A DNA stretch of 64,000 bases from Haladaptatus pallidirubidus. Its GTDB lineage: Archaea; Halobacteriota; Halobacteria; Halobacteriales; Haladaptataceae. This document shows, piece by piece, positions 1 through 8,926 of the stretch. Position numbers and translations under genes: made by a program. Under the pieces are notes generated by a model, which saw only the letters and a list, made by a program, of their open reading frames with translations, was not told where the DNA came from and searched no databases. Positions within the stretch are counted from its first letter, which is position 1; the number at the start of each line of letters is the position of its first letter. The DNA lies in NCBI RefSeq assembly GCF_020700235.1, contig NZ_CP085304.1, positions 62,001 through 126,000 on the forward strand, written 5' to 3'.

Positions 1-194
1 TGTGCATACTCCTCTGCCGTCTTTTCGGGATCATCCGCCATTGCAATCGTCGTCGCTTTTCCCATGAATACCGACGGCTCACCAACCACTGTCAATACGG
101 TAATCTCTGCGTCTGCATGAACGTCGAGCGCATATCGAAACGCTTTCGCTGCCATCTCGGAATCGTCCATTGCAACTAGGACACGTGAGACCAT
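1..194 (-). CDS. universal stress protein (UspA family), cut by window edge
   Basis: The N-terminal ~64 residues of a UspA-fold protein are visible. The start MVSRVLVAMDDSE carries the usual first beta strand and the Asp of the nucleotide-binding site, followed by a helix (AFRYALDVHADAEITVL) and the second strand. The C-terminal part lies outside the window. USPs are cytoplasmic, often ATP-binding, stress-linked proteins whose partners cannot be predicted from sequence. It is transcribed out of the window, away from the MNT-HEPN pair. A second, complete USP lies at 38.3 kb. Confidence 0.85.
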   Translation of the reverse strand, partial: MVSRVLVAMDDSEMAAKAFRYALDVHADAEITVLTVVGEPSVFMGKATTIAMADDPEKTAEEYA

Positions 195-270
195 ACTCTA
201 CCTACAGTGGGACGAAAAATAACCTCGGTGGTGGAGAAAGCGAAGTCTGGTGTTTTCTGTCGAAGGTGTC

Positions 271-665
271 TCAATTCTCTTCTTGGAGTTGGTCAACAAG
301 CTCATCCATTCGATCGACGAACGCTTCTGTTCGGGCACGAAACGCACTCAAATCGAGGTCAAGTGGTTCGTAGCCGTAATCGGCCTGCTCACGATAGTCC
401 CACAATTCAGATAAAAATCGACCGTCGTCTCGGGGCGCATCCCCTTTGAGGACGACTTCTTTGCCGAAAAGAGTTGAAACGCCACGATGCGAAGTTGGAT
501 CAATCCTTTCGCGTAGAGTACTGCCTGCGCTGCGTGAAAACACGCATAGTACAGCCGATTTACGACAGCTGTATCCGAGCCTCTCCCCTCTTGGAGGATT
601 TTTGCGTCGGTAAGGGCTGTTCGGGCCTGTTCGAGTTCTTCACCGACGTAGTCTTCCTCAGGCAT
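271..665 (-). pseudogene. HEPN-domain toxin of an MNT-HEPN pair, frameshifted
   Basis: The start at 665 (MPEEDYVGEELEQ) overlaps the end of the upstream MNT gene by 8 nt. The first frame carries the HEPN helix with an Rx6H motif (R37...H44 in NRLYYACFHAAQ), the usual RNase or partner-binding site. Near 505-510 the frame breaks after YAKG. The expected continuation (IDPTSHRG...LFGKEVV, then a C-terminal helix ending MDELVDQLQEEN) is in the next frame, as if one A of GGAATT had been lost. Without the shift the protein would be ~130 aa, normal for the family. As read, the product keeps Rx6H but has a wrong tail, so it is probably inactive unless the shift is a sequencing error or is recoded. Confidence 0.7.
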
Positions 666-987
666 ACGAACGTCCTTCGGAGAGCACGTGCTTGATGAAT
701 GGATGATTCTTCCGCTCGGCGAATCGCTCTGCCGTTTGGACGTGAACAGACACAACGACGGAGTAGTCGAGCTGCACGTCATATGCGAGATCCCGAAGGT
801 CGTCAACGATCGACTCGTTAGTGACAATCATGAAAATGTCGACATCGGAGTCCATTCCGCGGGTTTCTCCACGAACAGTACTGCCGAAGACGATGAGATC
901 CTCAATCTGATCGCCAAACTCGTCTTGAGCAGCAGCTGCAAACGCCTCTGTTGCTTGCTCGTGAAGCGAAGGATCTGCATCAGTCAT
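658..987 (-). CDS. MNT-type nucleotidyltransferase antitoxin
   Basis: A 109-aa minimal nucleotidyltransferase. The polymerase-beta-like signature GSTVRGE (residues 35-41) is followed by DSDVDIF (46-52), giving the two metal-binding Asp (48 and 50). The start at MTDADPSL is chosen because the upstream extension to 1068 has no domain content. In MNT-HEPN modules the MNT partner modifies (AMPylates) and neutralises the HEPN toxin; that role is known for the family and inferred here. It overlaps the HEPN gene by 8 nt, indicating translational coupling. It remains intact although its partner is frameshifted. Confidence 0.8.
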   Translation of the reverse strand: MTDADPSLHEQATEAFAAAAQDEFGDQIEDLIVFGSTVRGETRGMDSDVDIFMIVTNESIVDDLRDLAYDVQLDYSVVVSVHVQTAERFAERKNHPFIKHVLSEGRSYA

Positions 988-1060
988 ATCTCTAGGTACG
1001 TGGGCGAAACATGCTAAATGTTCGCCTATTTGCGGCCGGGGAATGCCATGATTTGTTTGG

Positions 1061-1100
1061 ATTGACATCCTCCCCGCCCTAAAGGACGGGTCTTTCTCCT
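1061..1100. mobile_element. relic end of an IS200/IS605 (IS1341-type) element
   Basis: The stretch GACATCC followed by CCCGCCCT-AA-AGGACGGG makes a short imperfect hairpin (one C-A mismatch). It resembles the subterminal hairpins of haloarchaeal TnpB-bearing IS elements. No transposase or TnpB reading frame lies nearby, so only an orphan end remains. A similar sequence occurs at 7245-7270. Assignment rests on pattern memory, not alignment. Confidence 0.4.
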
Positions 1101-1230
1101 CGATTCCCGGTAACCGTTTCTACCTGGTACTCTCACTGGTTGTCAAAGCGAGCCTGAATCTTGTGCTATGTACTGGTGAAGAACTAACGGGTGGAATACG
1201 CGATACGTGAGCTTCCCGTACGGTTGACCA

Positions 1231-1464
1231 ATGCCGACGCACCGTCATGGGACGCAGTCGTTCATCGACTTCATGCAGACGTATCTTCAGGATCATCCCA
1301 CACGCTGTCGTGAGTGTGGAAACGTCGCTCGCGCCCAATCGGAGTGGCGTATGGAAAAGCGCGATGAGGACGGACTCCACTTCGTACATACTTGCCCACG
1401 GTGTGGTGCTGAGTACGACGTGTTTCTCAACCTCGATCCAGAACACGAGCGAAATCGGCGGTAG
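1231..1464 (+). CDS. small CxxC zinc-ribbon protein
   Basis: A 77-aa protein with two zinc knuckles, CRECG (near residue 26) and CPRCG (near residue 55), separated by ~30 residues. This is a typical single zinc ribbon. The remainder is charged, with no membrane segment. Small zinc-finger proteins of this kind are abundant in haloarchaea and mostly unassigned; some affect biofilm or stress phenotypes. It stands alone between the MNT-HEPN pair and a decayed stretch. No specific function can be given. Confidence 0.6.
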   Translation: MPTHRHGTQSFIDFMQTYLQDHPTRCRECGNVARAQSEWRMEKRDEDGLHFVHTCPRCGAEYDVFLNLDPEHERNRR

Positions 1465-1952
1465 GAAGTACTACATCCGAGATGCAGCTCACATAATGAA
1501 AAACCCATAGAGTGTGAAAATGTCGGTTCTTCCTGGTATTGGCGGGCAATATATCGATCATGCCACTATCGTACGTACTCCACCTATGTGTACCGACGTT
1601 TCTCTGGGATTTCTTGGTAAAATTGACTATCTTGCAGTACAGTATGTCGTGGGAAAAGTTCGGCTGAGTGCTGTCGAAGCAGGTGTTCCCGTCGGCGGTC
1701 CCGGATTCAGAGTGGATGACGTCAACGAGAAAGCGGTGGACGGCTACCAGCTGATAAATCACGGGAGTACGACCGGCGCGCTCAAGCAAACTGTGCATGG
1801 TTGGTTCGACGCATATACGGTGTACGGCCGGTGACCGAGTAGTCCACGAACACCGTTCGACCAGTCGTCTTCCCTCTGTCGACTCGTGAAAAGATGGGGC
1901 TGTCGTGCAGACCCCACCACTATCAATGCGAGGCTGAACCTGAGTCGGAGGC
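1465..1952. other. gene-poor stretch
   Basis: Open frames exist on both strands (1514-1834 plus; 1427-2353 minus), but neither has haloarchaeal acidic composition or a recognisable domain, and they overlap each other. The stretch may be the remains of a lost gene. I see no RNA gene or repeat in it. Confidence 0.3.
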
Positions 1953-2381
1953 CTAACTCTGGGTTTGACGGACGAATTCGTCGAGGTTCTTTTCGATGAG
2001 TGTCGCGACGCGCTCGCTGTATCTCCAGAGTGCTGCATTGAGTCGCTCTTCGGTCCCGTCGTCGAGATCGTCGCCCCCACGAAGAACGGAATCTCTGGTG
2101 ATCTGGGGATGATACACACAGACCACTCCGAGTGAGGTATCCGAGCTCGAGGTTCCAGCCGTGTGGATTCCGTACTGATCGGTCCCCCAGACACCATCGC
2201 CCCCCTGTCGCTCCAGTTCGGAATCGAGCGCATCGAGGAGTTGCACCTCTTCGGGGGAGAGGATCGGATCGTCGCCTTCGAACAGTTCAGTGTACGCTTC
2301 GATCCGAGCACGTTTCGTCCACGGCTCCAACTGGGAGCGTGCCTGGAGGACAAGATGTCGTTCGTCTGGAAATTCCGCCAT
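1953..2381 (-). CDS. conserved haloarchaeal protein of unknown function
   Basis: A 142-aa, strongly acidic, soluble protein (MAEFPDERHLVLQ...EFVRQTQS). It has a helix-rich N-terminal half (EPWTKRARIEAYTELFEGDD) and a central segment with regular spacing of hydrophobics. Composition and codon use are those of a real halophile gene, unlike the competing frames on the other strand. No catalytic motif or membrane segment is visible. I recall similar DUF-type haloarchaeal proteins but cannot name the family with certainty. Confidence 0.6.
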   Translation of the reverse strand: MAEFPDERHLVLQARSQLEPWTKRARIEAYTELFEGDDPILSPEEVQLLDALDSELERQGGDGVWGTDQYGIHTAGTSSSDTSLGVVCVYHPQITRDSVLRGGDDLDDGTEERLNAALWRYSERVATLIEKNLDEFVRQTQS

Positions 2382-2538
2382 GCTCCTAGGACGACGGCCA
2401 GGTCAATGAACGTTCGTACGACGCCTCTGGTCGGTGGGCATAGTGACGGTGACCCTGAACTGAGCGAGAAAACTTCTGCTCGTGTTCGGAAGTATGGTCA
2501 CTTTCTAGAAAACTCAATGAGAGACGAATTTTCGTTTC

Positions 2539-2685
2539 TTAGTCGTCGTGTGGAACGCTACTGTTCACCAATCGTCCTCCACACTGCGGACATCTGATTG
2601 TGTCCTCAGGGTCGTTGATACCGTCCCCACAGTCGCGACAGATGTACAGAGTCGGTTCAGAAGCCGATTTGCTATTCGTTGCCAT
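2539..2685 (-). CDS. rubrerythrin-like zinc-ribbon microprotein
   Basis: A 48-aa protein starting MATNSKSASEPT. The pattern is YICRDCGDGI...IRCPQCGGRLVN: two CxxC knuckles about 15 residues apart, as in the rubredoxin/rubrerythrin-like small zinc proteins of haloarchaea. I chose the internal ATG at 2685 because the longer frame to 2766 adds an unrelated, Cys-containing leader. It probably binds one zinc or iron ion. No operon partner is evident. Confidence 0.65.
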   Translation of the reverse strand: MATNSKSASEPTLYICRDCGDGINDPEDTIRCPQCGGRLVNSSVPHDD

Positions 2686-2840
2686 ACACCATAGTGGGTT
2701 CGAGAGGTGATAACACCCGGGGTCAACTGCGTCTGGGACGATACTGGCGAATCTTTGGATGATCATCGTCGCAATCCACGGCGTTGTCCGTGAGGTGATT
2801 GACCCGCCACGTTATGGACGCGGCCCGCCTACTGTATTTC

Positions 2841-3020
2841 ATGGCGACGATTGTCTATCAAGGCGCGGATGACACTGTTTCAGAAGAAATCGACGATGAA
2901 AAACTGAACTATCGAGAGGATCACTGGCAGATTCATCACGGCGACGATGAGTACACGTACATCCCTAGAGAACGCGTCTATACGGTGAAAATGACGGATC
3001 CACACTTCGAAAACGAGTGA
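2841..3020 (+). CDS. small acidic conserved protein
   Basis: From MATIVYQGADDTVSEEIDD the product has 59 residues, acidic, with alternating strand-like segments (DHWQIHHGD, YTYIPRERVYTVKM). It looks like a compact beta protein. An upstream ATG at 2799 would add 14 residues without acidic character, so I prefer 2841. Function is unknown. The gene sits just beyond the decayed 3' end of the SLC13 pseudogene. Confidence 0.5.
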   Translation: MATIVYQGADDTVSEEIDDEKLNYREDHWQIHHGDDEYTYIPRERVYTVKMTDPHFENE

Positions 3021-3119
3021 GGCGATTCACTCATCCAAGAAGCACTCTCTGCAACAGCCCTGCGATACACAACTGTCACAGTATCTTGTGTCATCTTTCG
3101 GGGGGGGAGCGACAGCACA

Positions 3120-5000
3120 TGGATCAGACACGGACATCCCCAGAAGAACGCGATTCCGAGGACGGTGACGACCGACAAGAGCAACTGTAACGGCGCCCCA
3201 AGCCGCAGAAAGTCCGAGAACTGATAGCCACCGGGGCCGTAAACAAAGAGATTCGTCTGATACCCCACCAGCGTCTTGAATGCCGTCGAGGCCGCGAACG
3301 TCACGGCCAGCACGAACGCGAACGCGTTCGCACCGATCGATTGGGCGGCGCTGGCGGCCACCGGAATCATCAACACGACACTCACGTTGTTGCTGATGAC
3401 GCTCGTCAACAGGCCGGTCGCAATGTAGACACCCACAGGACGCCGATCACCGGGAGGAACGTTGCCGTCGAGGCGACGGCGTCCCCGAGCAGCGCGGCCG
3501 CCCCAGTCTGTTGAAGGGCGATACCGAGTGGGATAACACCGGCGAGCAGGAAGATCACGTTCCACTCGACGGACGAGTAGAGCTCGGTCGGTTTGAGGAC
3601 GCCGGTGAAGACCATCGACACCGGCGAGCGCCGAGACGACGATCGGGAGGATATTTAGCGCCGGTAGCGCGACAACACCGGCGATGATACCGACCGCGAA
3701 CGGGATCTTTTCGGCCCGATAGGTCACCTCGTCGAATTCGTGGGCGACGATGAAGTCCTCGTTCTCGGCGAGTCGGTGAGACTGTCCGGTGGTGCCTGCA
3801 CGAGGAGCGTGTCACCGACACGAATACGGATGTCCTCGAACCGATCTCAAATCACGTCACTGAGCGTCCGGAAAGTTAGGACGTTCGCGTCATACCGCTG
3901 GCGGAACGTCGAACTTGCAAGGGTTTCGCCGACGAGGAACGACCCCGATGGAATGACGACCTCGACGAGCACAGGTTCCTTTCCCTCGGGATGCAGGTCG
4001 TCTTCGGTTCGCGAACCGTCCGACGGTGTGAGTCCTTCCGCGTCCATGATGTACTCGAGTGTCTCTCGGTTCGTCCTAAGGCGGAGCGTGTCATTTTCGT
4101 TGATCGCCTTCCGGGCGAGGGGTTTGTCGAACCGCTTGCCGTAGCGAATCAGCCGTAACACGTCAATATCGAGGTCGTCGTCGCCGAGTGCCTCCCCGAC
4201 AGTCTGGCCGATCAGTGGCGAGTTCGCCGGGACGACCACATCTGCGAAGTACTCCTGGAGAGCGTACTCCTCGACGAGGTCCTCGTCGGCTGGAATCCGT
4301 ACGGGAAGGAGTCGAACGCCGATCGTCATGAGATAGAGGGCACCGACGGCGAAGACAATGACACTGAGTTTAGTGAACTCGAACATCCCGAACGCGTGCA
4401 GCCCGAGGCCGGGTGACTTTGCACCGAGTTGGGCCGCGATATCTCTCGCAAGGATGTTCGTCGACGTCCCGATGAGTGTGAGCGTCCCCCCGAGCATCGA
4501 AGCGAACGACTGCGGCATCAGCGGCTTCGAGGGAGATGTTTTCCCCTCATATGCGAGATCGGCGATGACGGGAATCAGAATCGCGACGACCGCGTGTTAT
4601 TGATGAATCCCAAGACAGGCCCAGTGACGCAGACCGTCGCGGCGAGTTGCTTGCGCCGGTCAGTCCCGGCGAATACAATCATCTTCCGGCCGATCAATTG
4701 GACGAGGCTGGTTCGGTTGATCCCCGTACTCAGAATGAGTATTGCCAGCACCGTGATCGTCGCCGGGTTAGCAAACCCCGAAATTTCCTATCGTGGTGAG
4801 ATCTATGTCCACGGTTCAACTACCATCAACAACACCATCACAAAGATGGCGGTGACGTCGATCGGGAATCGTTCAGTCACAAAGAGCACGAGAGCGAGGA
4901 GAATGAGGCGAAGCCGACGAATATCTCGGCCGTCACGGGCGTCGAAGCCAAGCCCTGAACGACCAGAAACGCTGAAGAGAATGTCACACCGAACGGAAGC
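3120..5000 (-). pseudogene. SLC13-type permease with RCK/TrkA-C domains, multiply disrupted
   Basis: Reading on the minus strand, pieces of one ~610-aa transporter follow in order but in different frames. They are an N-terminal membrane part (AEIFVGFA, FPIDVTAIFVM) near 4.95-4.8 kb, MLGGTLTLIGTSTN near 4.5 kb, two TrkA-C-like regulatory domains (QTVGEALGDDDLDIDVLRL; EVVIPSGSFLVGETL) at 4.3-3.85 kb, and the C-terminal membrane half (SVISNNVSVVLMIPVA; GYQTNLFVYGPGGY) at 3.4-3.15 kb. Several frameshifts and in-frame stops separate them. Intact relatives move sulfate, dicarboxylates or other anions with Na+. This copy cannot make a full transporter. Confidence 0.85.
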
Positions 5001-5096
5001 ACCTCGGAGGGAAAAGGACTGGTTTCCCCACGGACATCGGCGTCTTAATCAGTGTCCGTGTTCGCGGGGATCGGAGACTGCTGGGAGTGGTGCTCC

Positions 5097-6437
5097 TTAC
5101 TCGTCGTCCGTCTCTCGTACTGCCTGTGCCTCTTGAATCACGAGCCGTTCGATTCGGGTGTCATCGACAGCCTCGACCTGAAGGACATGCCCGTTCTGTT
5201 GGATCTGATCGTCCACTTCAGGAACTCTGCCGAGGCGACTGAAGACCAATCCACCGATCGTCTTGACGTCGTCGGTCTCGAATGCGGCGCCGAGCCGATC
5301 ATTCACCTCTTGGACTGGAATCCCTCCGTCGACGACGTACGCTCCGTCGTCTCGTTTCTCGATCGAGGGATCCTGCGTTGCTGTGTCGAATTCGTCTCGA
5401 ATATCGCCCACGATCTCCTCGAGAATGTCCTCGATGGTCACGATCCCTTCGAACACCCCCCATTCGTCGATCACGACGGCTATCTGTCCACCACCATGCG
5501 TCTGAAACTCGGCGAGGATTGCGTCGATCCGTCGTGTTTCCGGGATCACAAGGACGTCCCGTGCGAGTTCACGAGCAGTGAGCGAGCCGTCGTGATCTGT
5601 CTCCGTTTCGATCGCCCGAAGGATGTCCTTCGCGTGGACGAACCCAATCGGTTTGTCACCATCCTCGTCGAGCACGATATAGCGGGTGTAGGTCCCGTTG
5701 GCAGCAACGACCCGAAGCTCCGAGAGGGTCATCGAGGCACCCACGGTTTCGACGTCCGGGCGGGGAATCATGATCTCGCGGGCGATTGTATCCCCGAGTT
5801 CGAAGACGCTCTCGATCATTTCGACCTCGTCGAGGTCGATGTGCCCCGTCTCCTCCGAGTGCGTGAGGATCATCCGTATTTCTTCTTCAGAGTGGGTTTC
5901 TTCACCTTCGGATGCTGGCGAGACACCGGCGAGGCGGGTGAAGTAGTTGGCAGTGCCGTTGAAAACGATGATACCCGGCATGAACGCGTAATAGAAGAAT
6001 TTCATGAGCGGAGCAATGAGGATCGCCACCCGTTCTGCTTCTTGGATGGCGAACGTCTTCGGAGCGAGTTCGCCGAAAACGACGTGGAGGAACGTGATGA
6101 AGCCGAATCCCAACGCGAACGCGACGAGATGAATCGTTCCGGTAGGGAGGAATTGGCCGAGAATGGGTTCGATGAGCGCCGCCACAGCGGGTTCGCCGAT
6201 CCACCCGAGACCAAGTGAGGAGAGCGTAATCCCAAGCTGACTGACTGCAAGATAGCCATCCAGGTTCTCGATGGCACCCTGCACTAGGGTCGCACCGGGC
6301 GTGCCTCGTTCAACGAGTGCATTCACCTGGGTTGGCCTGACTTTGACGAATGCGAATTCTGCGGCCACGAACACTCCATTCATAACAACAAGGAAAAACG
6401 CGAGGAGCAATCCGCCCACGGAAATCAAATCTACCAT
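5097..6437 (-). CDS. CNNM/HlyC-CorC family membrane protein
   Basis: A 446-aa protein of standard family length. The N-terminal DUF21/CNNM domain has four hydrophobic segments (residues ~5-28, 60-85, 95-120, 135-160) with the conserved FVAAEFAFVKVRPTQ and GELAPKTFA motifs. A CBS pair spans ~200-325 (MIPRPDVETV; VIDEWGVFEGIVTIEDILEEIVGDI), and a CorC_HlyC domain runs ~345-430. Relatives are implicated in Mg2+/Co2+ or Na+ transport and are inserted in the cytoplasmic membrane. It appears intact and lies tail-to-head with the decayed SLC13 gene. Confidence 0.9.
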   Translation of the reverse strand: MVDLISVGGLLLAFFLVVMNGVFVAAEFAFVKVRPTQVNALVERGTPGATLVQGAIENLDGYLAVSQLGITLSSLGLGWIGEPAVAALIEPILGQFLPTGTIHLVAFALGFGFITFLHVVFGELAPKTFAIQEAERVAILIAPLMKFFYYAFMPGIIVFNGTANYFTRLAGVSPASEGEETHSEEEIRMILTHSEETGHIDLDEVEMIESVFELGDTIAREIMIPRPDVETVGASMTLSELRVVAANGTYTRYIVLDEDGDKPIGFVHAKDILRAIETETDHDGSLTARELARDVLVIPETRRIDAILAEFQTHGGGQIAVVIDEWGVFEGIVTIEDILEEIVGDIRDEFDTATQDPSIEKRDDGAYVVDGGIPVQEVNDRLGAAFETDDVKTIGGLVFSRLGRVPEVDDQIQQNGHVLQVEAVDDTRIERLVIQEAQAVRETDDE

Positions 6438-6558
6438 GCTTTCTCATTGCCGTGTGGGGTCCTGTAGGGGGTGGATACTGTGCTTGGAGTTACGGGCTGA
6501 CTTCGGTTCCGTTCGCCCATTTGCCACAATCCTCCGTGGTGATCAGATACGGATAGAA

Positions 6559-6723
6559 TCATGTAACCGGCTCAACTGTCTCCTCGCCACAGTGGGGACA
6601 GTATTCGTAGTCTTCGTCCACCAGTTCTTCACAGGACACACAGACGTACTCCTCCTGCTTGCCGTCGGTGAGCGCCTGTTTCGTTTTCTCGACTTTTCGT
6701 CCAACGTCACTGAACAAGCTCAT
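6559..6723 (-). CDS. small zinc-ribbon protein
   Basis: A 54-aa product from MSLFSDVGRKVEKTKQ. It has a short basic/acidic helix followed by VCVSCEELVDEDYEYCPHCGEE, two CxxC pairs of a C-terminal zinc ribbon. The longer frame to 6798 lacks sense upstream, so the internal ATG is used. The architecture helix plus ribbon is common in haloarchaea and of unknown role. Confidence 0.65.
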   Translation of the reverse strand: MSLFSDVGRKVEKTKQALTDGKQEEYVCVSCEELVDEDYEYCPHCGEETVEPVT

Positions 6724-6963
6724 GATCTGAGATTGAATCGCAACACGAATAAGCGTTAGCTCGTTGGATGTCCCAGGTTTGCGGTAGGTGAGTGGCACCT
6801 ATGAGAGAACCACTATGACGAATACTCAGTACTCCGTACCGGCCGACCCTCCAATTGAGGGTGGAATCAACCCCTTGTGAAATGTGTCCCGACCAATAAA
6901 GGAAGTATCTCCCTCTGAAGGCACCTTTAGTATTTGCCGGGTGTAGATCCAGTGGCACACCAA

Positions 6964-7233
6964 ATGGTCTCCTTTACAATCCTCAACGAAGCTATCGCGA
7001 CGTACAACGAGTATCGGAGTCCGATGGCGACTGCCGAACTGGTTAGCTATGCGGAAGACGCATTCACTGTTCGGTTTAAGGGACCGTTCTGCCGGATGTG
7101 CTGTGATTACGACTACTTTGAGGATTTGATCTATGAATTAGACGACCTCGGCGAGGATCCATCGTTGATTGACATTAATGAGATCACCTACGAGGAAAAC
7201 GAGAAATTCGTCGTTGAATTTAGTATTATTTGA
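6964..7233 (+). CDS. conserved haloarchaeal protein with CxxC motif
   Basis: 89 residues from MVSFTILNEAIATYNEY. The core VRFKGPFCRMCCDYDYFEDLIYELDDLG has a CRMCC motif at the start of a helix after a beta strand. It ends in a beta strand (KFVVEFSII). This alpha/beta pattern recalls small metal- or redox-active haloarchaeal proteins, and homologs are familiar as 'hypothetical'. An in-frame ATG at 6934 would add 10 residues. Function is not known. Confidence 0.65.
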   Translation: MVSFTILNEAIATYNEYRSPMATAELVSYAEDAFTVRFKGPFCRMCCDYDYFEDLIYELDDLGEDPSLIDINEITYEENEKFVVEFSII

Positions 7234-7240
7234 ATCATTT

Positions 7241-7275
7241 GTGTGACATCCCCCCGCCGTGGACGACGGAACTTC
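7241..7275. mobile_element. second relic IS200/IS605-type end
   Basis: GACATCC followed by CCGCCGT-GG-ACGACGG repeats the layout seen at 1061-1100: a conserved GACATCC lead and a GC hairpin with one mismatch. It starts just after the stop of the upstream gene. No TnpA or TnpB gene is present. The two orphan ends flank about 6 kb. Confidence 0.4.
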
Positions 7276-7868
7276 TCGTACTGCGTTGGGATGTTTACGG
7301 TTTGCAGATGCCCATTTGTTCAACAAACGTCCTCCTTCCTGCTTCTTACGAAGATTTATAGAGAATCAAGGAGAACGCATGCGCCTTCAGGTACAGGATG
7401 AATCCGACAATACCCGTCACAGCCCACCGTTCGATGGTATTTCTGTGTTTCCGACCCATACGTTCAAGAGTCGCGCCAGTCACACACCAGGTTCTGGTGC
7501 CAACTTCGGCGTATTCGTACCTCTTGGTGGTTGGTCTTGACACTCACAAAATTGTGACACTGCCGACTCTCCTGTCCCTCGTCTCGGTCTTCTCGTGGTT
7601 GCTCGCGCCACTGTTCGGCGCACTTTCACGATTTCCCAGCATGGACGTGTGACAGTCGTCTGGGTACTCACTGAACCGACCGTTCGAGAACGTGTGAGTA
7701 CGGTGGCGATCGTGCTTCAATCACAGAACGTCCGCTATTCCTCGTTACACTCGGAAAATGCTCCGTCAGGGTGTTCACTTACACCATTTGGCGGGATGAA
7801 TCTTGTCCCCCAAAGATGATTCGATTACGAAGATCTGATTACGCTGTCGTAATCTCCTCCAGACGACC

Positions 7869-7936
7869 AGTGTAATCAGCTAAACTGCTTCTTTCCTTCT
7901 CTTCAGGTCGCGAAGAGAAGAAGAAGCAATTACACT
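7869..7936. repeat. long interrupted inverted repeat
   Basis: Outer arms AGTGTAAT (7869-7876) and ATTACACT (7929-7936) pair, as do GCTTCTT/AAGAAGC (7887-7893/7921-7927) and CTTCTCTTC/GAAGAGAAG (7896-7904/7912-7920). The loop is 7 nt and all 24 pairs are perfect, apart from one internal loop and a 2-nt bulge. It could be a cruciform, a terminator-like structure for the minus operon, or part of an origin. Confidence 0.7.
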
Positions 7937-7967
7937 CACCAGTAGTCAACCGTTCATTCCGCCCTCA

Positions 7968-7992
7968 GAGGGGGTGCAACTTGCACCCCCTC
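7968..7992. repeat. perfect 12-bp-arm palindrome
   Basis: Arms GAGGGGGTGCAA and TTGCACCCCCTC are exact reverse complements around a single C. The near-zero loop favours a protein-binding dyad or cruciform over an RNA hairpin. It lies 47 bp past the 3' end of the plasmid-like operon. Confidence 0.75.
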
Positions 7993-8038
7993 CTCATCTC
8001 TTGGGGATCGTCGATTACGGTCGGTGGCTCGGTGGTGA

Positions 8039-8926
8039 TTACGACACCGTAATCTCCTCCGTGATGCTCTCGTCTTCGTCGGACGTGATCGGTGCTGCCG
8101 ACGAAAGAACATCGAACTCCTCGTCAACATCTTCCGCCACTGCGTCCGTGTCTACTCGATTGTCACTGCCATCGTCGCTTCTCTGGTTGTTGGCATCCGT
8201 GTTCTCGTCTCCCGTACTGATGTGCTCCATCTGTGCTGCAAAGAACGCCTGCCACTCATCCTCGTCAGCCACGAGCACGTTTTTCTCGTTGCGGTGTTTC
8301 AGCGTGACAAGATTGCTGTCGTCCTCTGGATCAGGCGTCTCACTCTGACTCGTTCCTCGTGCGACGAACTCCATGACACGGCGCACCGTGTTTGGGTTAG
8401 TGTCAAGGTCGTGCTCATCGAGTATTTGCTTGACGAGCCATGATGGGAGTCGCATCTTGCCGTGACCTCGTCGTGCGCGCTCGTGGAATGCTGCCCAGAC
8501 GAAGGTTGCACGCTCCTTGTTCTTCGAGAGCTCGTGATTTCCAGTCTTCCGAGCGGCTGTATCACGTTGAATCTGCAGTTGGTTCCCAGTTCCGTCAAGA
8601 TCGAGAACGTCGCTCACGTCGACTTCACCGCGTTCGAGATCTCTGATGCGTTGGTCATGGTCGTCCAGTCGTCCACCGTGTCGTTCGACGGCTTTGCCGA
8701 GTGGGTATGGACCGACCCAGAGATTCTCCGCTTTCTTCGCGTCTCCACGCCACTCGATGGTTGCCTGTGCTTCGAGTTCCTCAATTCGTTCGTCTTTCTT
8801 GGCGACTTCCTGTTCAAGGTCGTCGATACGATCGGTGAGCGACTGGATGTGCTTGGCGAGGTCGCTGACCGATATATTGCTCTCATCGGGACTACTGGAA
8901 GCTCCGGAAGTGGTGGTGTTACTCAT
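8039..8926 (-). CDS. coiled-coil plasmid-type protein, last gene of operon
   Basis: A 295-aa protein starting MSNTTTSGASSSPDES. After a disordered head come a coiled coil (~residues 18-60, LTDRIDDLEQEVAKKDERIEEL) and a basic/helical core (~120-200, with RATFVWAAFHERARRG and LPSWLVKQILDEHDLDTNPNTVRRVMEF) that looks like a DNA-binding helical domain. A long acidic tail follows. No enzyme motif is seen. The ATG at 8926 overlaps the upstream stop by 8 nt. Similar proteins occur on haloarchaeal plasmids and integrated elements; a role in partition or replication is only a guess. Confidence 0.65.
   Translation of the reverse strand: MSNTTTSGASSSPDESNISVSDLAKHIQSLTDRIDDLEQEVAKKDERIEELEAQATIEWRGDAKKAENLWVGPYPLGKAVERHGGRLDDHDQRIRDLERGEVDVSDVLDLDGTGNQLQIQRDTAARKTGNHELSKNKERATFVWAAFHERARRGHGKMRLPSWLVKQILDEHDLDTNPNTVRRVMEFVARGTSQSETPDPEDDSNLVTLKHRNEKNVLVADEDEWQAFFAAQMEHISTGDENTDANNQRSDDGSDNRVDTDAVAEDVDEEFDVLSSAAPITSDEDESITEEITVS

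Larger units (their letters stand above)
7276..8038. other. non-coding stretch with strong palindromes
   Basis: I see no convincing gene. A 65-aa minus frame (7346-7543) contains one hydrophobic helix but no recognisable family. The right part holds a copy of the last codons of the operon gene that ends at 8039 (GATTACG...TAATCTCCTCC at ~7839-7862 and again at ~8037-8060), a long imperfect hairpin (7869-7936) and a perfect palindrome (7968-7992). A 3' regulatory region or a former plasmid origin is possible. Confidence 0.4.

Noticed and set aside
1427..2353. 308-aa minus-strand open frame
   Set aside because: Basic, Ser/Arg-rich shadow of the acidic gene at 1953-2381 and of the empty stretch; no domain.
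5052..6218. 388-aa plus-strand open frame opposite the CNNM gene
   Set aside because: Antisense shadow of 5097-6437, where all CNNM, CBS and CorC motifs are found.
7346..7543. 65-aa minus frame with one hydrophobic helix
   Set aside because: No family resemblance, non-acidic composition, and no promoter or partner gene.
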